A DNA stretch of 57,132 nucleotides from the NCBI GenBank assembly GCA_024398435.1, contig JAKSJD010000013.1, positions 1 through 57,132 on the forward strand. The letters are read 5' to 3'. Both the position numbers and the translations under genes were made by a program. The DNA comes from Bacteroidaceae bacterium. GTDB lineage: Bacteria > Bacteroidota > Bacteroidia > Bacteroidales > Bacteroidaceae. The notes beneath the pieces were generated by a model that saw only the letters and a program-made list of their open reading frames with translations, was not told the origin of the DNA and ran no database searches. Every line of letters begins with the position of its first letter. The first letter of the stretch is position 1. This document shows positions 17,277 to 25,091 of this stretch, in pieces.

Positions 17277-17744
17277 ATGGAAAAAATTGACAACCTCGAC
17301 AAAAGAATCATGGAGATTATCTCCGTGAATGCCCGCATCCCATTCAAGGACGTTGCGGCTGAATGTGGCGTTTCACGTGCTGCCATCCATCAGAGAGTGC
17401 AGCGACTCATCGACACTGGCGTTATCACTGGCTCTGGCTATCATGTCAACCCAAAGAGCCTTGGATATTCTACTTGCACCTTCGTTGGCATCAAACTCGA
17501 AAAGGGCTTGTTGTACAATCAGGTGGTGGAAGAAATCAAAAACATACCTGAAGTAGTGGAATGCCACTGCACCACAGGCCACTATTCGATGTTCCTCAAG
17601 ATGTATGCCCGCGACAACCAACAGTTGATGGACATCCTCAACAATCAGATTCAGGGCATTCCTGGAGTCGACTCTACCGAGACACTCATTTCGCTCGAAC
17701 AGAGCATCAAGAAGGAAGTGCCTATCATAATCAGCGAAGAATAG
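17277..17744 (+). CDS. Lrp/AsnC family transcriptional regulator
   Basis: A 155-residue regulator beginning MEKIDNLDKRIMEIISVNAR, the typical AsnC/Lrp opening, with a winged helix-turn-helix at about 20-55 (FKDVAAECGVSRAAIHQRVQ) and a C-terminal RAM ligand-binding domain (about 75-145). Lrp/AsnC proteins sense amino acids and form dimers or octamers. The next gene starts two bases after its stop, so it is co-transcribed with the PagL-like gene. Its effector and targets are unknown; control of the lipid A and surface genes downstream is possible but only inferred from position. Confidence 0.92.
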   Translation: MEKIDNLDKRIMEIISVNARIPFKDVAAECGVSRAAIHQRVQRLIDTGVITGSGYHVNPKSLGYSTCTFVGIKLEKGLLYNQVVEEIKNIPEVVECHCTTGHYSMFLKMYARDNQQLMDILNNQIQGIPGVDSTETLISLEQSIKKEVPIIISEE

Positions 17745-17745
17745 A

Positions 17746-19101
17746 ATGCATTTTGATGGTTTACTTATCGGAATCTGCACGTTTCTCATCATCGGCATTT
17801 TCCATCCCATCGTAATCAAAACGGAATACTATACCGGCACCCGCCTTTGGTGGGTGTTTCTGTTGGTGGGCATGTCTGTTGCTGCAGCACACGCCACGGA
17901 ACTGCCCGACACTACTCGTAACGACAGTTGCAGGGCCCGCTATGCCTTTGGCGCCACTGCCAACATAGCCACATTGCTCGGCAGGGAGGATTATGGCGTC
18001 GACCTCGTGAAGCGGCATGGATGTCAGTTCTACTCCATCTACATGGATTTCCTCTCCAATCCTTCCGATGGAAACGAATACGAACGCCTCTATGGCTATC
18101 CTACGTTTGAGGCAGGACTGATGCTTGGCGACTTCCACAATGTGCGCCTCCGTCGCGACAATCCGCCTACTCCCTACTATTCTGGCCTTGGCTACGAACT
18201 GACTGCCTATGGGGCTTTTCGCCGTGATATAGTCAGGACCAACCGCCTTTCCCTAGGCTATGGTTTGGAACAGGGATTGGGAATATGCACCCGACCATAC
18301 AACCGCCACGATAATGTGGACAACGAATTCATCGGTTCGCGCATATCTATATATATAGGTATCGATCTCTATGCAGGCTATCGCCTCAGCAGGGAATGGG
18401 AGGCAGGAATGGGATTGGAATTCAAACACTACTCGAACAGTGCGCTCGACCGACCAAACAAGGGTGCCAATGCCATCGGACTTTCGGCCCGACTGACCTA
18501 CACTCCCGATGCTGCTCCCGCTCAATACATCCATAAGTACGAAAACGAAAACGAAGGCGAATCAAGCAAAAAGGTGTACACCTACACTGACATTTCGGCT
18601 TCGTGGGGCGGTAAGGCATTGCTCGACGATTGGATAATCTACTATTACAACAAACCTGCCGACGACCCCAACTACAAGACGAGCCACTTCAAGATTCGCA
18701 GCGTGTGGGGCATTTCGGCAGCGCAGATGTTTCGCTATTCAAGGAAATACGCCTCGGGCATAGGGCTCGACTATTGGTATGCCACCTATTCCGACCGCAT
18801 CCGCGAGGTGGACAAGCAGAGAGGATTCACGAGTGGCTACAAGTACGACAACCACATCCTCGGCCTCTCGCTCCGCCACGAGGCATTCTATAAGAACATA
18901 TCCCTGGCAATGGGCCTTGGAGTGTATCTCCACCGCCAGATGGGATTCATCGGAAAGAACGATGAAAAACCATATTACGAAACCGTGGGACTTCGCTACT
19001 ATCCTGCATTCCTCCGCCACAGGGCCTACATCGGCTACAACGTGAAGGCTCATCTCATGAAGGCCGATTGCATGGAAGTAAAGATGGGAGTGTGTCTATG
19101 A
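17746..19101 (+). CDS. PagL-like lipid A 3-O-deacylase (acyloxyacyl hydrolase) with DUF4491-like N-terminus
   Basis: A 451-residue predicted outer-membrane protein. Residues about 1-42 (GLLIGICTFLIIGIFHPIVI, then KTEYYTG-RLWWVFLLVG) match the first half of the small membrane family DUF4491; the sequence then moves through AAAHA, a plausible signal peptidase site, into a beta-barrel. HYSNSALDRPNKGAN (His228, Ser230) matches the PagL catalytic region, in which His and Ser act with Glu to remove the 3-O acyl chain of lipid A. The C-terminal half (about 270-451) is rich in aromatic strands. The DUF4491 half appears fused or co-opted as an export signal. Its stop overlaps the next ATG by four bases, coupling it to an acyltransferase. 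Confidence 0.83.
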   Translation: MHFDGLLIGICTFLIIGIFHPIVIKTEYYTGTRLWWVFLLVGMSVAAAHATELPDTTRNDSCRARYAFGATANIATLLGREDYGVDLVKRHGCQFYSIYMDFLSNPSDGNEYERLYGYPTFEAGLMLGDFHNVRLRRDNPPTPYYSGLGYELTAYGAFRRDIVRTNRLSLGYGLEQGLGICTRPYNRHDNVDNEFIGSRISIYIGIDLYAGYRLSREWEAGMGLEFKHYSNSALDRPNKGANAIGLSARLTYTPDAAPAQYIHKYENENEGESSKKVYTYTDISASWGGKALLDDWIIYYYNKPADDPNYKTSHFKIRSVWGISAAQMFRYSRKYASGIGLDYWYATYSDRIREVDKQRGFTSGYKYDNHILGLSLRHEAFYKNISLAMGLGVYLHRQMGFIGKNDEKPYYETVGLRYYPAFLRHRAYIGYNVKAHLMKADCMEVKMGVCL

Positions 19102-20093
19102 AAGAAAGAAACCATACATTCGATTTCCTGTGCGGATTGTGCATCCTCAGGATGATTTTGCTCCATGTGGTCAGTATGTGTGGCCACAGGGCCGACCCGT
19201 GGATGGGCAAGGTGATGGCATGGACATTCTTCTTCATGTGTTTCTTCTTCTTCAAGGCAGGCTATTTCAACAAGACGGTGGCTGGCAATTCGTGGGAATA
19301 CTGCAAGGACCGTGCGAAGCGCCTGCTCGTGCCCTACTTCGTGTGGGGAGCCATCGGCAGCATCATCTACTTCGGTTTCCACTATCTCTATCCCGACACC
19401 ATCAAACTGGTGTTCAACCCTACCCACATCTACCGCTACAGCCACTTCTACGGCAATCCTCCGTGTTGGTTCCTCTTCTCATTCTTCACGGCCTACATCG
19501 TCATTCATTTCATCAATAAGGTGAAGCATCTGCAATGGATTATCATCGTATTCCCATTCGTTTCCTACTGGCTCTACACCCAGCACAACCCTCTGTGGAT
19601 GAGCCTCGACAATGTGTTCATGGGACTTTATTGCTTCCTGTTGGGAAAGATTTGGCATTGGGTGCAGGACCATATCGACCACTCTTGGCAACTTATCATC
19701 GCAGTGGTGTTCATCGCTTTCTTCGTCTATGGCAACCGCCACTTCCACGGAGAATATGACATGAGCCTCAACAAGTGGGTGCAAAGGCCATGGGGCGCAG
19801 GCATCAACGTGACTTTCGCCCTTTGCGGCATTTCGGGATTGCTCATGCTTCTGCCTCAGAGGAGAGTGCCTCTCATCGGATTCATCGGTGAACACAGCAT
19901 GGTGTTCTTCGTTGTCCACTACCCACTCATATTCTTATATAAGTATATCCACCTCATCAATCATCACAGCATACGAAACTATGCCGACATGATATTCCTC
20001 CTCATCTTCATCCTCACCGTGTGTGCCTTGCTCGTGCCTCATATCGAGAGTGTACCATGGCTGAGCGGAAGATTAAGGAAAAGGAAACAATAA
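19098..20093 (+). CDS. Membrane acyltransferase (acyltransferase-3 family), copy 2
   Basis: A 331-residue multi-spanning protein, clearly paralogous to the product of 13477-14529: the same MKERNHTFDFLCG start, FFFMCFFFFKAGYFNKTV, CKDR-KRLLVPY, PPCWFLFSFFTAYI and VPWLSGR end. ATG 19098 overlaps the PagL-like stop (ATGA); an in-frame ATG at 19068 lies inside that gene and adds residues not shared with the paralogue. It probably acylates a surface sugar. Coupling to a lipid A deacylase suggests remodelling of LPS, an inference from position. It ends RLRKRKQ, without the repeat-encoded tail of copy 1. Confidence 0.88.
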   Translation: MKERNHTFDFLCGLCILRMILLHVVSMCGHRADPWMGKVMAWTFFFMCFFFFKAGYFNKTVAGNSWEYCKDRAKRLLVPYFVWGAIGSIIYFGFHYLYPDTIKLVFNPTHIYRYSHFYGNPPCWFLFSFFTAYIVIHFINKVKHLQWIIIVFPFVSYWLYTQHNPLWMSLDNVFMGLYCFLLGKIWHWVQDHIDHSWQLIIAVVFIAFFVYGNRHFHGEYDMSLNKWVQRPWGAGINVTFALCGISGLLMLLPQRRVPLIGFIGEHSMVFFVVHYPLIFLYKYIHLINHHSIRNYADMIFLLIFILTVCALLVPHIESVPWLSGRLRKRKQ

Positions 20094-20150
20094 ATACAAA
20101 GTATTTGCGTTATAATAACAGAATCAACAATAATAATCAACCGAGATTAT

Positions 20151-21026
20151 ATGAAAGGAATAGTATTAGCAGGAGGTTCGGGCACACGCCTCTACCCAAT
20201 CACAAAAGGCATCAGCAAGCAATTGATTCCTATATTCGACAAGCCAATGGTGTATTATCCTATCTCCGTCCTGATGATGGCAGGAATAAGGGATATCCTC
20301 ATCATTTCCACTCCTCACGACCTTCCCGGATTCCGTCGTCTGCTTGGCGATGGCAGCGACTATGGAGTAAGATTTGAATATGCAGAGCAACCAAGTCCTG
20401 ACGGATTGGCTCAGGCTTTCATCATAGGCGAGCAGTTCGTGGGCAACGACTCTGTTTGCCTCGTTCTTGGCGACAATATCTTCCATGGAAGCGGATTCAA
20501 CCAAATGTTGAAGGAGGCTGTGGAGAATGCAGAAAACGAACAAAAGGCTACAGTATTCGGATATTGGGTGAGCGACCCTGAGCGCTATGGTGTGGCTGAA
20601 TTCGACGCCGACGGAAATTGCCTCAGCATTGAGGAAAAACCAAAGGAACCAAAGAGCAACTATGCTGTTGTAGGACTTTATTTCTATCCTAACAAGGTGG
20701 TGGAAGTGGCTAAGAACATCAAGCCATCGGCTCGAGGCGAACTCGAAATCACTACCGTCAACCAGACTTTCCTCGACGACCATCAGTTGAAGGTGCAGAC
20801 TCTCGGACAGGGCTTTGCATGGCTCGACACTGGTACCCACGATTCATTGAGTGAGGCCAGTACATTCATCGAAGTGCTCGAAAAGCGTACGGGCGTGAAG
20901 ATTGCATGTCTCGAAGCCATCGCATACGAAAAGGGTTGGATTGACAAGGAGAAACTCCGCGAATTGGCAAAGCCAATGCTGAAGAATCAGTACGGACAAT
21001 ATCTCCAAAAACTCTCTGAGCAATAA
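20151..21026 (+). CDS. rmlA: Glucose-1-phosphate thymidylyltransferase
   Basis: A 291-residue enzyme making dTDP-glucose from dTTP and glucose 1-phosphate, the first step to dTDP-rhamnose. The nucleotide-binding signature [13 protein letters not shown] lies at 8-20; [21 protein letters not shown] and [18 protein letters not shown] are hallmark segments. Length is normal. It follows the acyltransferase by 57 AT-rich bases and ends 42 bases before a bidirectional terminator. rmlB, rmlC and rmlD are not in the window. Confidence 0.96.
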   Translation: MKGIVLAGGSGTRLYPITKGISKQLIPIFDKPMVYYPISVLMMAGIRDILIISTPHDLPGFRRLLGDGSDYGVRFEYAEQPSPDGLAQAFIIGEQFVGNDSVCLVLGDNIFHGSGFNQMLKEAVENAENEQKATVFGYWVSDPERYGVAEFDADGNCLSIEEKPKEPKSNYAVVGLYFYPNKVVEVAKNIKPSARGELEITTVNQTFLDDHQLKVQTLGQGFAWLDTGTHDSLSEASTFIEVLEKRTGVKIACLEAIAYEKGWIDKEKLRELAKPMLKNQYGQYLQKLSEQ

Positions 21027-21068
21027 CGAAAAGACGAAAACGAAGACGGAAAACGAAAAACATATACG

Positions 21069-21100
21069 AATAAAGCCACTCAATATCGGGCGGCTTTATT
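21069..21100. terminator. Bidirectional terminator between rmlA and SGNH gene
   Basis: AATAAAGCC (21069-21077) pairs with GGCTTTATT (21092-21100), with T-rich DNA on one side and A-rich on the other. The stop codon of the minus-strand gene starts at 21101, directly against it. Confidence 0.85.
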
Positions 21101-22411
21101 TTATTTCCATAAGGTTGAAACTTCCTTCACGACATTCTCGGCCAGATAACGCCCTCCCACTTCGTTTGGATGGAGAAGGTCACCCGTTTCGCGAGTTGGC
21201 ACATTATATATAAATGGTTTGGAAGCCGAACCGTTGCCTGTTCCCTTCGAGTTGTTGAACACAAACGACAATCGACCTTCACGATCCCAATCGATGGTAG
21301 GCAATCCAAGAAGATTGGCAGCCTTGCGGATTTGGTCGCTCTTCACGATGAAATCGAACGGATGGTCGGTATGGCCATAATATAAGCCTCCTGGAGTGAC
21401 CACGAATATCTTTGCCTGCGGGAATCTATCACGGAGATTCTTCACGATATAAGCCAAAGCCCCTGCAAAGGTGGTGCGCTTTACATCTCGGATGCATTCA
21501 TCGTATTTGTCCACAAACCGCTGTTGGTCGGCTTCGTCGTTTATTCCGCCTTCGAGCAGAATGACATCAGGCGTGTTGCCCTTTGGTATGCTTCGGAGTT
21601 GATTGCCAAGTGTGTTGGTGTTGCCGTTGGTCTTTTCCTTGAGAGTGGCACTCGTCTTTCCGAGATTGGTCAGACTTACTTCGGCTATCTGTTCCAACTG
21701 CGCTGTCCATTTCCGAGTGAAACAATAACTGTCGCCTATGAGAAGCATCTTGCCAAGTTTTGGCTTTCTCTTTGTCCAGATGAAATCATACGCCTTCACC
21801 ATATCTATATTGTCGGCAAAGGGAATGCAAAGCATGTTGGCCACGGCCTTCAATTGACTGATTCGCCCCATTTCATCGGGAGAAAGTGTCTTTCCGTATG
21901 GCATTGGGGAAAGGAAGAAAATGCGAGTGTCGGGCGATGATTCGCGGATGAACTTCACGATGCGATAGAGCGAACCTGCGAAATTGGCGTTGGAGATTTG
22001 AGTGTCTTCCTTCGAAACGGCTATGTTCTTCGTCCGTGGATTGGCTCCCTTCGAATTCTGCACACGTCCATAAGGATAGTCGAAGAGTGTCTGCTCGTAT
22101 GCCTTGAATGACTCTTCAGAGTCGGCCTCATCGTTGCAACCAAGTTGGAGAAACACCACATCGGGCTTTTCCACACTCATATTGGCCATCGAGAGAATGC
22201 GCTGAACATCGGCCGACATTCCTTTCTCGCTCACGAGGCGGCAATCATAGCATGTAGTGATGCGCTTTACCTGCAAACCAAGTTCGGGGGAGAAACACCA
22301 CGACCACGAATCCTCCACTTGCTTATTGTCGGAAATGTACAAGGCATTCCCTTCTGCCATCATCATCGACGGCATCATCAGCATCAGGATTCGTAGGAGG
22401 GTGCGCTTCAT
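21101..22411 (-). CDS. Secreted tandem SGNH/GDSL hydrolase
   Basis: A 436-residue protein with an N-terminal signal peptide (MKRTLLRILMLMMPSMMMA). The C-terminal half is a complete SGNH esterase: IGDSY with Ser228, the block with Asn291 (GGIND) and DLLHPNE with Asp411/His414. The N-terminal half looks like a second copy: a block-III-like LGCND (90-94), but ISDN (26-29) where the catalytic GDS should be, and no clear DxxH. It is probably an inactive duplicate. Such enzymes deacetylate glycans, for example xylan or host sialic acids; the substrate is not evident. The gene lies three bases downstream of the protease gene, forming a minus-strand pair. Confidence 0.82.
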   Translation of the reverse strand: MKRTLLRILMLMMPSMMMAEGNALYISDNKQVEDSWSWCFSPELGLQVKRITTCYDCRLVSEKGMSADVQRILSMANMSVEKPDVVFLQLGCNDEADSEESFKAYEQTLFDYPYGRVQNSKGANPRTKNIAVSKEDTQISNANFAGSLYRIVKFIRESSPDTRIFFLSPMPYGKTLSPDEMGRISQLKAVANMLCIPFADNIDMVKAYDFIWTKRKPKLGKMLLIGDSYCFTRKWTAQLEQIAEVSLTNLGKTSATLKEKTNGNTNTLGNQLRSIPKGNTPDVILLEGGINDEADQQRFVDKYDECIRDVKRTTFAGALAYIVKNLRDRFPQAKIFVVTPGGLYYGHTDHPFDFIVKSDQIRKAANLLGLPTIDWDREGRLSFVFNNSKGTGNGSASKPFIYNVPTRETGDLLHPNEVGGRYLAENVVKEVSTLWK

Positions 22412-22413
22412 CT

Positions 22414-24486
22414 TTATCTCACTAAATATTTCTTTCCGTCGATGATATAGAGGCCTCGAGGCAGATTGTCCTTCGATGGATATCGGCGTCCGCTGAGGTC
22501 GAAGATTCCATTGATTGGATTGGTTGGCTTTTCGGCTACAACCTCTTCGATTCCGGCTGGAATGCCACCGATAAACACATGGAATATAATCTTTGCACGA
22601 CCTATCTTGCCTTCGCCATTCTTATATTGGAGAGCCTGACCGAAGGTGAACGAATTGCCTTTCTTACACTTGTCGGGATACTGACCTACAGTGAATGTAA
22701 GTGTGGCTGGGTCGAACTCTGAATACACATAGGAAGAAGTTCCCCAACTTACGCATGTTCCACTGTTTGAGAACCAATGACCATAACCGTTTGCGGTTGA
22801 GCCCTTGTTCACGGTCGACAAAGTGGATGGATTGAGCGGAAGGAGGAAGATTGAGTTGTTCGACTGGCTCGACGACCATGTCTTCATCAATCCGTTCACA
22901 TCGCCTGGTTGCAAGCGAAGTGCCTCGCCTATTGCTCTCAATTCGCCTGTTCCCAACTGATAAGCCACACTTCCGTAAACTCCTCCGGTTGAAGGGTCGA
23001 GACCTATATAGGCATTGATGATTGTATCTTTTGGAAGGATTGTTGGATCGCTGAGGTCGATATAAGGAATGAGTCCCTTGACTGATGTCTGTTCGAATCG
23101 AACTCGATAAGGCCACTGGTCGTCGTTCTTGATGTTGTCGTCCCACTTGTGGACAATATAACTCTTTGGAGCAGGACTTACGACAAACCAAAGTTGCTGA
23201 GTACCTTCCGGTACGACGAAATAAGTGGAGTCGGCTTTTGTAACGGTTCCACGGGCATAAACGGTATCAACCGATTCATATACTCGGGTTCCATCGTTGA
23301 GGAGAGCCACATAACCATGACGGAATCCTCGCTTCGACTTGTCGGAGAATGTGTTGTAGTTGGTCACTCCAGCCTTTGAATATACGCTGTTACCATCGAG
23401 ATATTCGCCTGGGTCGCCTTTTGCAAGGGCACAACCAGGGGCAAGAGCCGTGAAGACAGTCTTTATCTTTGTTCCGGCTGCTGGTACTTCGAGTGGAATC
23501 ACATTGAATCCAGTACTTTGAGGGCAACTTGAATAAGCCACTTGAACTTCGCCTCCGCCAAGATCCACGCAATTGTATGTGTACTGACCGATTGAGCCTT
23601 TACCATAGTTTCTGATTTCATCGATATCATAGGTTACCATCTTGCAGGCATAGTCGAAGTATTCCTTGAAGAGTTCATCTACTGAAACATTGAACACGGA
23701 CATATAAACCTGATTAGGGTCCTGACCTGCTTGCTTTCCGCCTCGCCATACTCGGCCAACGGCATCTATGCCATACTTATCCACCCAATAATAGTGGAGC
23801 CAATAACTCTGATAGCGTTGCCATTCGTGGGTGAATGCATAGTTGTGGGAATTCTTCCAAACTCCGATGCTTTGGGAAATCATCAAGTCGGGATAAACCT
23901 CAACCGATTGCCACTGAGCCGTCTGTTCCCAGAATGTGGAACCACTGCCAATGGCATCGCGGAAACCTGCATAGCCGCCAAGGTCGCAATAAACCTGATA
24001 CTGGAAGGCATGACCGATTTCGTGGGCAATTGTCTGACCCACTGGGTGGCAAGTGCTTGGAGTGACCCAAAGGGCACCGATGCTGTTGTCGTAGCCCGAA
24101 CCAGTTGCTGTCCAACCAGTGTCGTAGAGCAACACGATAATCATCTTATATGTGTTGAGTTTCGACTTTGTTGCAAGGTCGGCAAACTTCAGTTTATTAA
24201 CATATGTGTCGAAAAACATCTCTGCCTTTTCGAGCAAGTCGGGCACATTCACATAGAGTGCATTGCTTGAGGCAAGTTTTTCGGGAGGAGTAGTTCCATA
24301 ACCCGTGCCATAATAAACGTCAAAGTGCTGACTACTAAGCGAATGCTTGTACATCTCAAGTCCGTCGGCTTGGCGGTAAACACCTGTCGAGGAATTGTAC
24401 GACCAACTTGGTGGAATGAATGTTTTCTGTGCCTTCACTGTCAAGGCAAGAACTAAAAGAAGCGATAGTGTGTAAAATTTTCTCAT
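22414..24486 (-). CDS. Secreted HExxH metalloprotease with T9SS-like C-terminal tail
   Basis: A 690-residue exported protein with signal peptide MRKFYTLSLLLVLALTVKA. AHEIGHAFQYQVYCD places zinc ligands at His155 and His159, with Glu156 as catalytic base; FWEQTAQWQS about 30 residues on may supply the third ligand. This resembles the DUF6055-like peptidase group, but I am not certain. The last ~45 residues (INGIFDLSGRRYPSK, LPRGLYIIDGKKYLVR) form the C-terminal domain that T9SS uses for outer-membrane export in Prevotella. A consensus promoter with a perfect dyad lies just upstream. Confidence 0.82.
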   Translation of the reverse strand: MRKFYTLSLLLVLALTVKAQKTFIPPSWSYNSSTGVYRQADGLEMYKHSLSSQHFDVYYGTGYGTTPPEKLASSNALYVNVPDLLEKAEMFFDTYVNKLKFADLATKSKLNTYKMIIVLLYDTGWTATGSGYDNSIGALWVTPSTCHPVGQTIAHEIGHAFQYQVYCDLGGYAGFRDAIGSGSTFWEQTAQWQSVEVYPDLMISQSIGVWKNSHNYAFTHEWQRYQSYWLHYYWVDKYGIDAVGRVWRGGKQAGQDPNQVYMSVFNVSVDELFKEYFDYACKMVTYDIDEIRNYGKGSIGQYTYNCVDLGGGEVQVAYSSCPQSTGFNVIPLEVPAAGTKIKTVFTALAPGCALAKGDPGEYLDGNSVYSKAGVTNYNTFSDKSKRGFRHGYVALLNDGTRVYESVDTVYARGTVTKADSTYFVVPEGTQQLWFVVSPAPKSYIVHKWDDNIKNDDQWPYRVRFEQTSVKGLIPYIDLSDPTILPKDTIINAYIGLDPSTGGVYGSVAYQLGTGELRAIGEALRLQPGDVNGLMKTWSSSQSNNSIFLLPLNPSTLSTVNKGSTANGYGHWFSNSGTCVSWGTSSYVYSEFDPATLTFTVGQYPDKCKKGNSFTFGQALQYKNGEGKIGRAKIIFHVFIGGIPAGIEEVVAEKPTNPINGIFDLSGRRYPSKDNLPRGLYIIDGKKYLVR

Positions 24487-24511
24487 GTTTCTGCGATTTG
24501 ATTATTTGTTG

Positions 24512-24542
24512 CAAAGATAGTGATTTATCACTAACTGGCAAA
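24512..24542 (-). promoter_or_regulatory. Promoter with embedded palindrome, HExxH protease
   Basis: TTTG (24542-24539), 19 bases, then TATCTTTG (24519-24512). A perfect dyad TAGTGAT-TT-ATCACTA (24518-24533) fills most of the spacer, a good position for a repressor operator. Confidence 0.75.
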
Positions 24543-24709
24543 TAAACTTTAACATTTATTTCAAAATTCGGGCAAAAATGCTCTCAAACTACAATCTAAA
24601 TCCCCAAAAAGAGAGGACTAAACTGCCATAACACTTTGTTTCAGAGCCTTCATCCAAAGTCTTTCCATCCTATGCTAATTCTCTCATTTCCCCATAAATA
24701 TTTCAGAGT

Positions 24710-24796
24710 CATAAGTTATGATTTCAAAGACATAAGGTTATGACTACAACGACATAATGTTGTGACTTTAAAGTCATAAGTTATGATTCTAAAAGT
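24710..24796. repeat. Four-unit array, 22-bp period, CATAA-TTATG type
   Basis: Units at 24710 (21 bp), 24731, 24753 and 24775, each beginning CATAA and most containing TTATGA. TCATAAGTTATGA is a perfect dyad occurring twice. It lies in the divergent gap between the HExxH protease and DPP-IV genes. Confidence 0.85.
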
Positions 24797-24834
24797 GAAA
24801 CATAAAAACCGAGAAATATCAGTGGCGGTTTAAT

Positions 24835-24943
24835 CAAATAGAAATAGATTATTCGGCAAATAGCGATGGAACATTCTGCAAATGGCGATGGAACATTCTG
24901 CAAATGGCAATGAATCATTCATCAAACAACAATGGATTATTGG
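24835..24943. repeat. Five-unit array, 22-bp period, CAAATGGC type
   Basis: Units at 24835, 24857, 24879, 24901 and 24923 (the last 21 bp). Units 2 and 3 differ by one base. It is unrelated in sequence to the array 38 bases to its left but has the same period. Confidence 0.9.
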
Positions 24944-25030
24944 CAAAGCCAAACTGCACCCATCAATCCATCCAACCGAGTAAACTATCCACCGGAAAAA
25001 GTGGCTTTTTCACTTCTTTTTAAAATATTT

Positions 25031-25072
25031 CGCCTTTTACAAGGCGTAAGTCACAATTATTTCTTATCTTTG
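25031..25072 (+). promoter_or_regulatory. DPP-IV promoter region with hairpin at -33
   Basis: TATCTTTG (25065-25072) is a perfect -7 box 19 bases before ATG 25092. Where the -33 would lie there is instead a dyad CGCCTT-TTAC-AAGGCG (25031-25046). It could be an operator or an activator site. Confidence 0.6.
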
Positions 25073-25091
25073 CAGAATAAATCATCACAAT

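Noticed and set aside
24710-24943. CRISPR array
   Set aside because: Units are contiguous 22-bp repeats with no spacers, and no cas genes are present.
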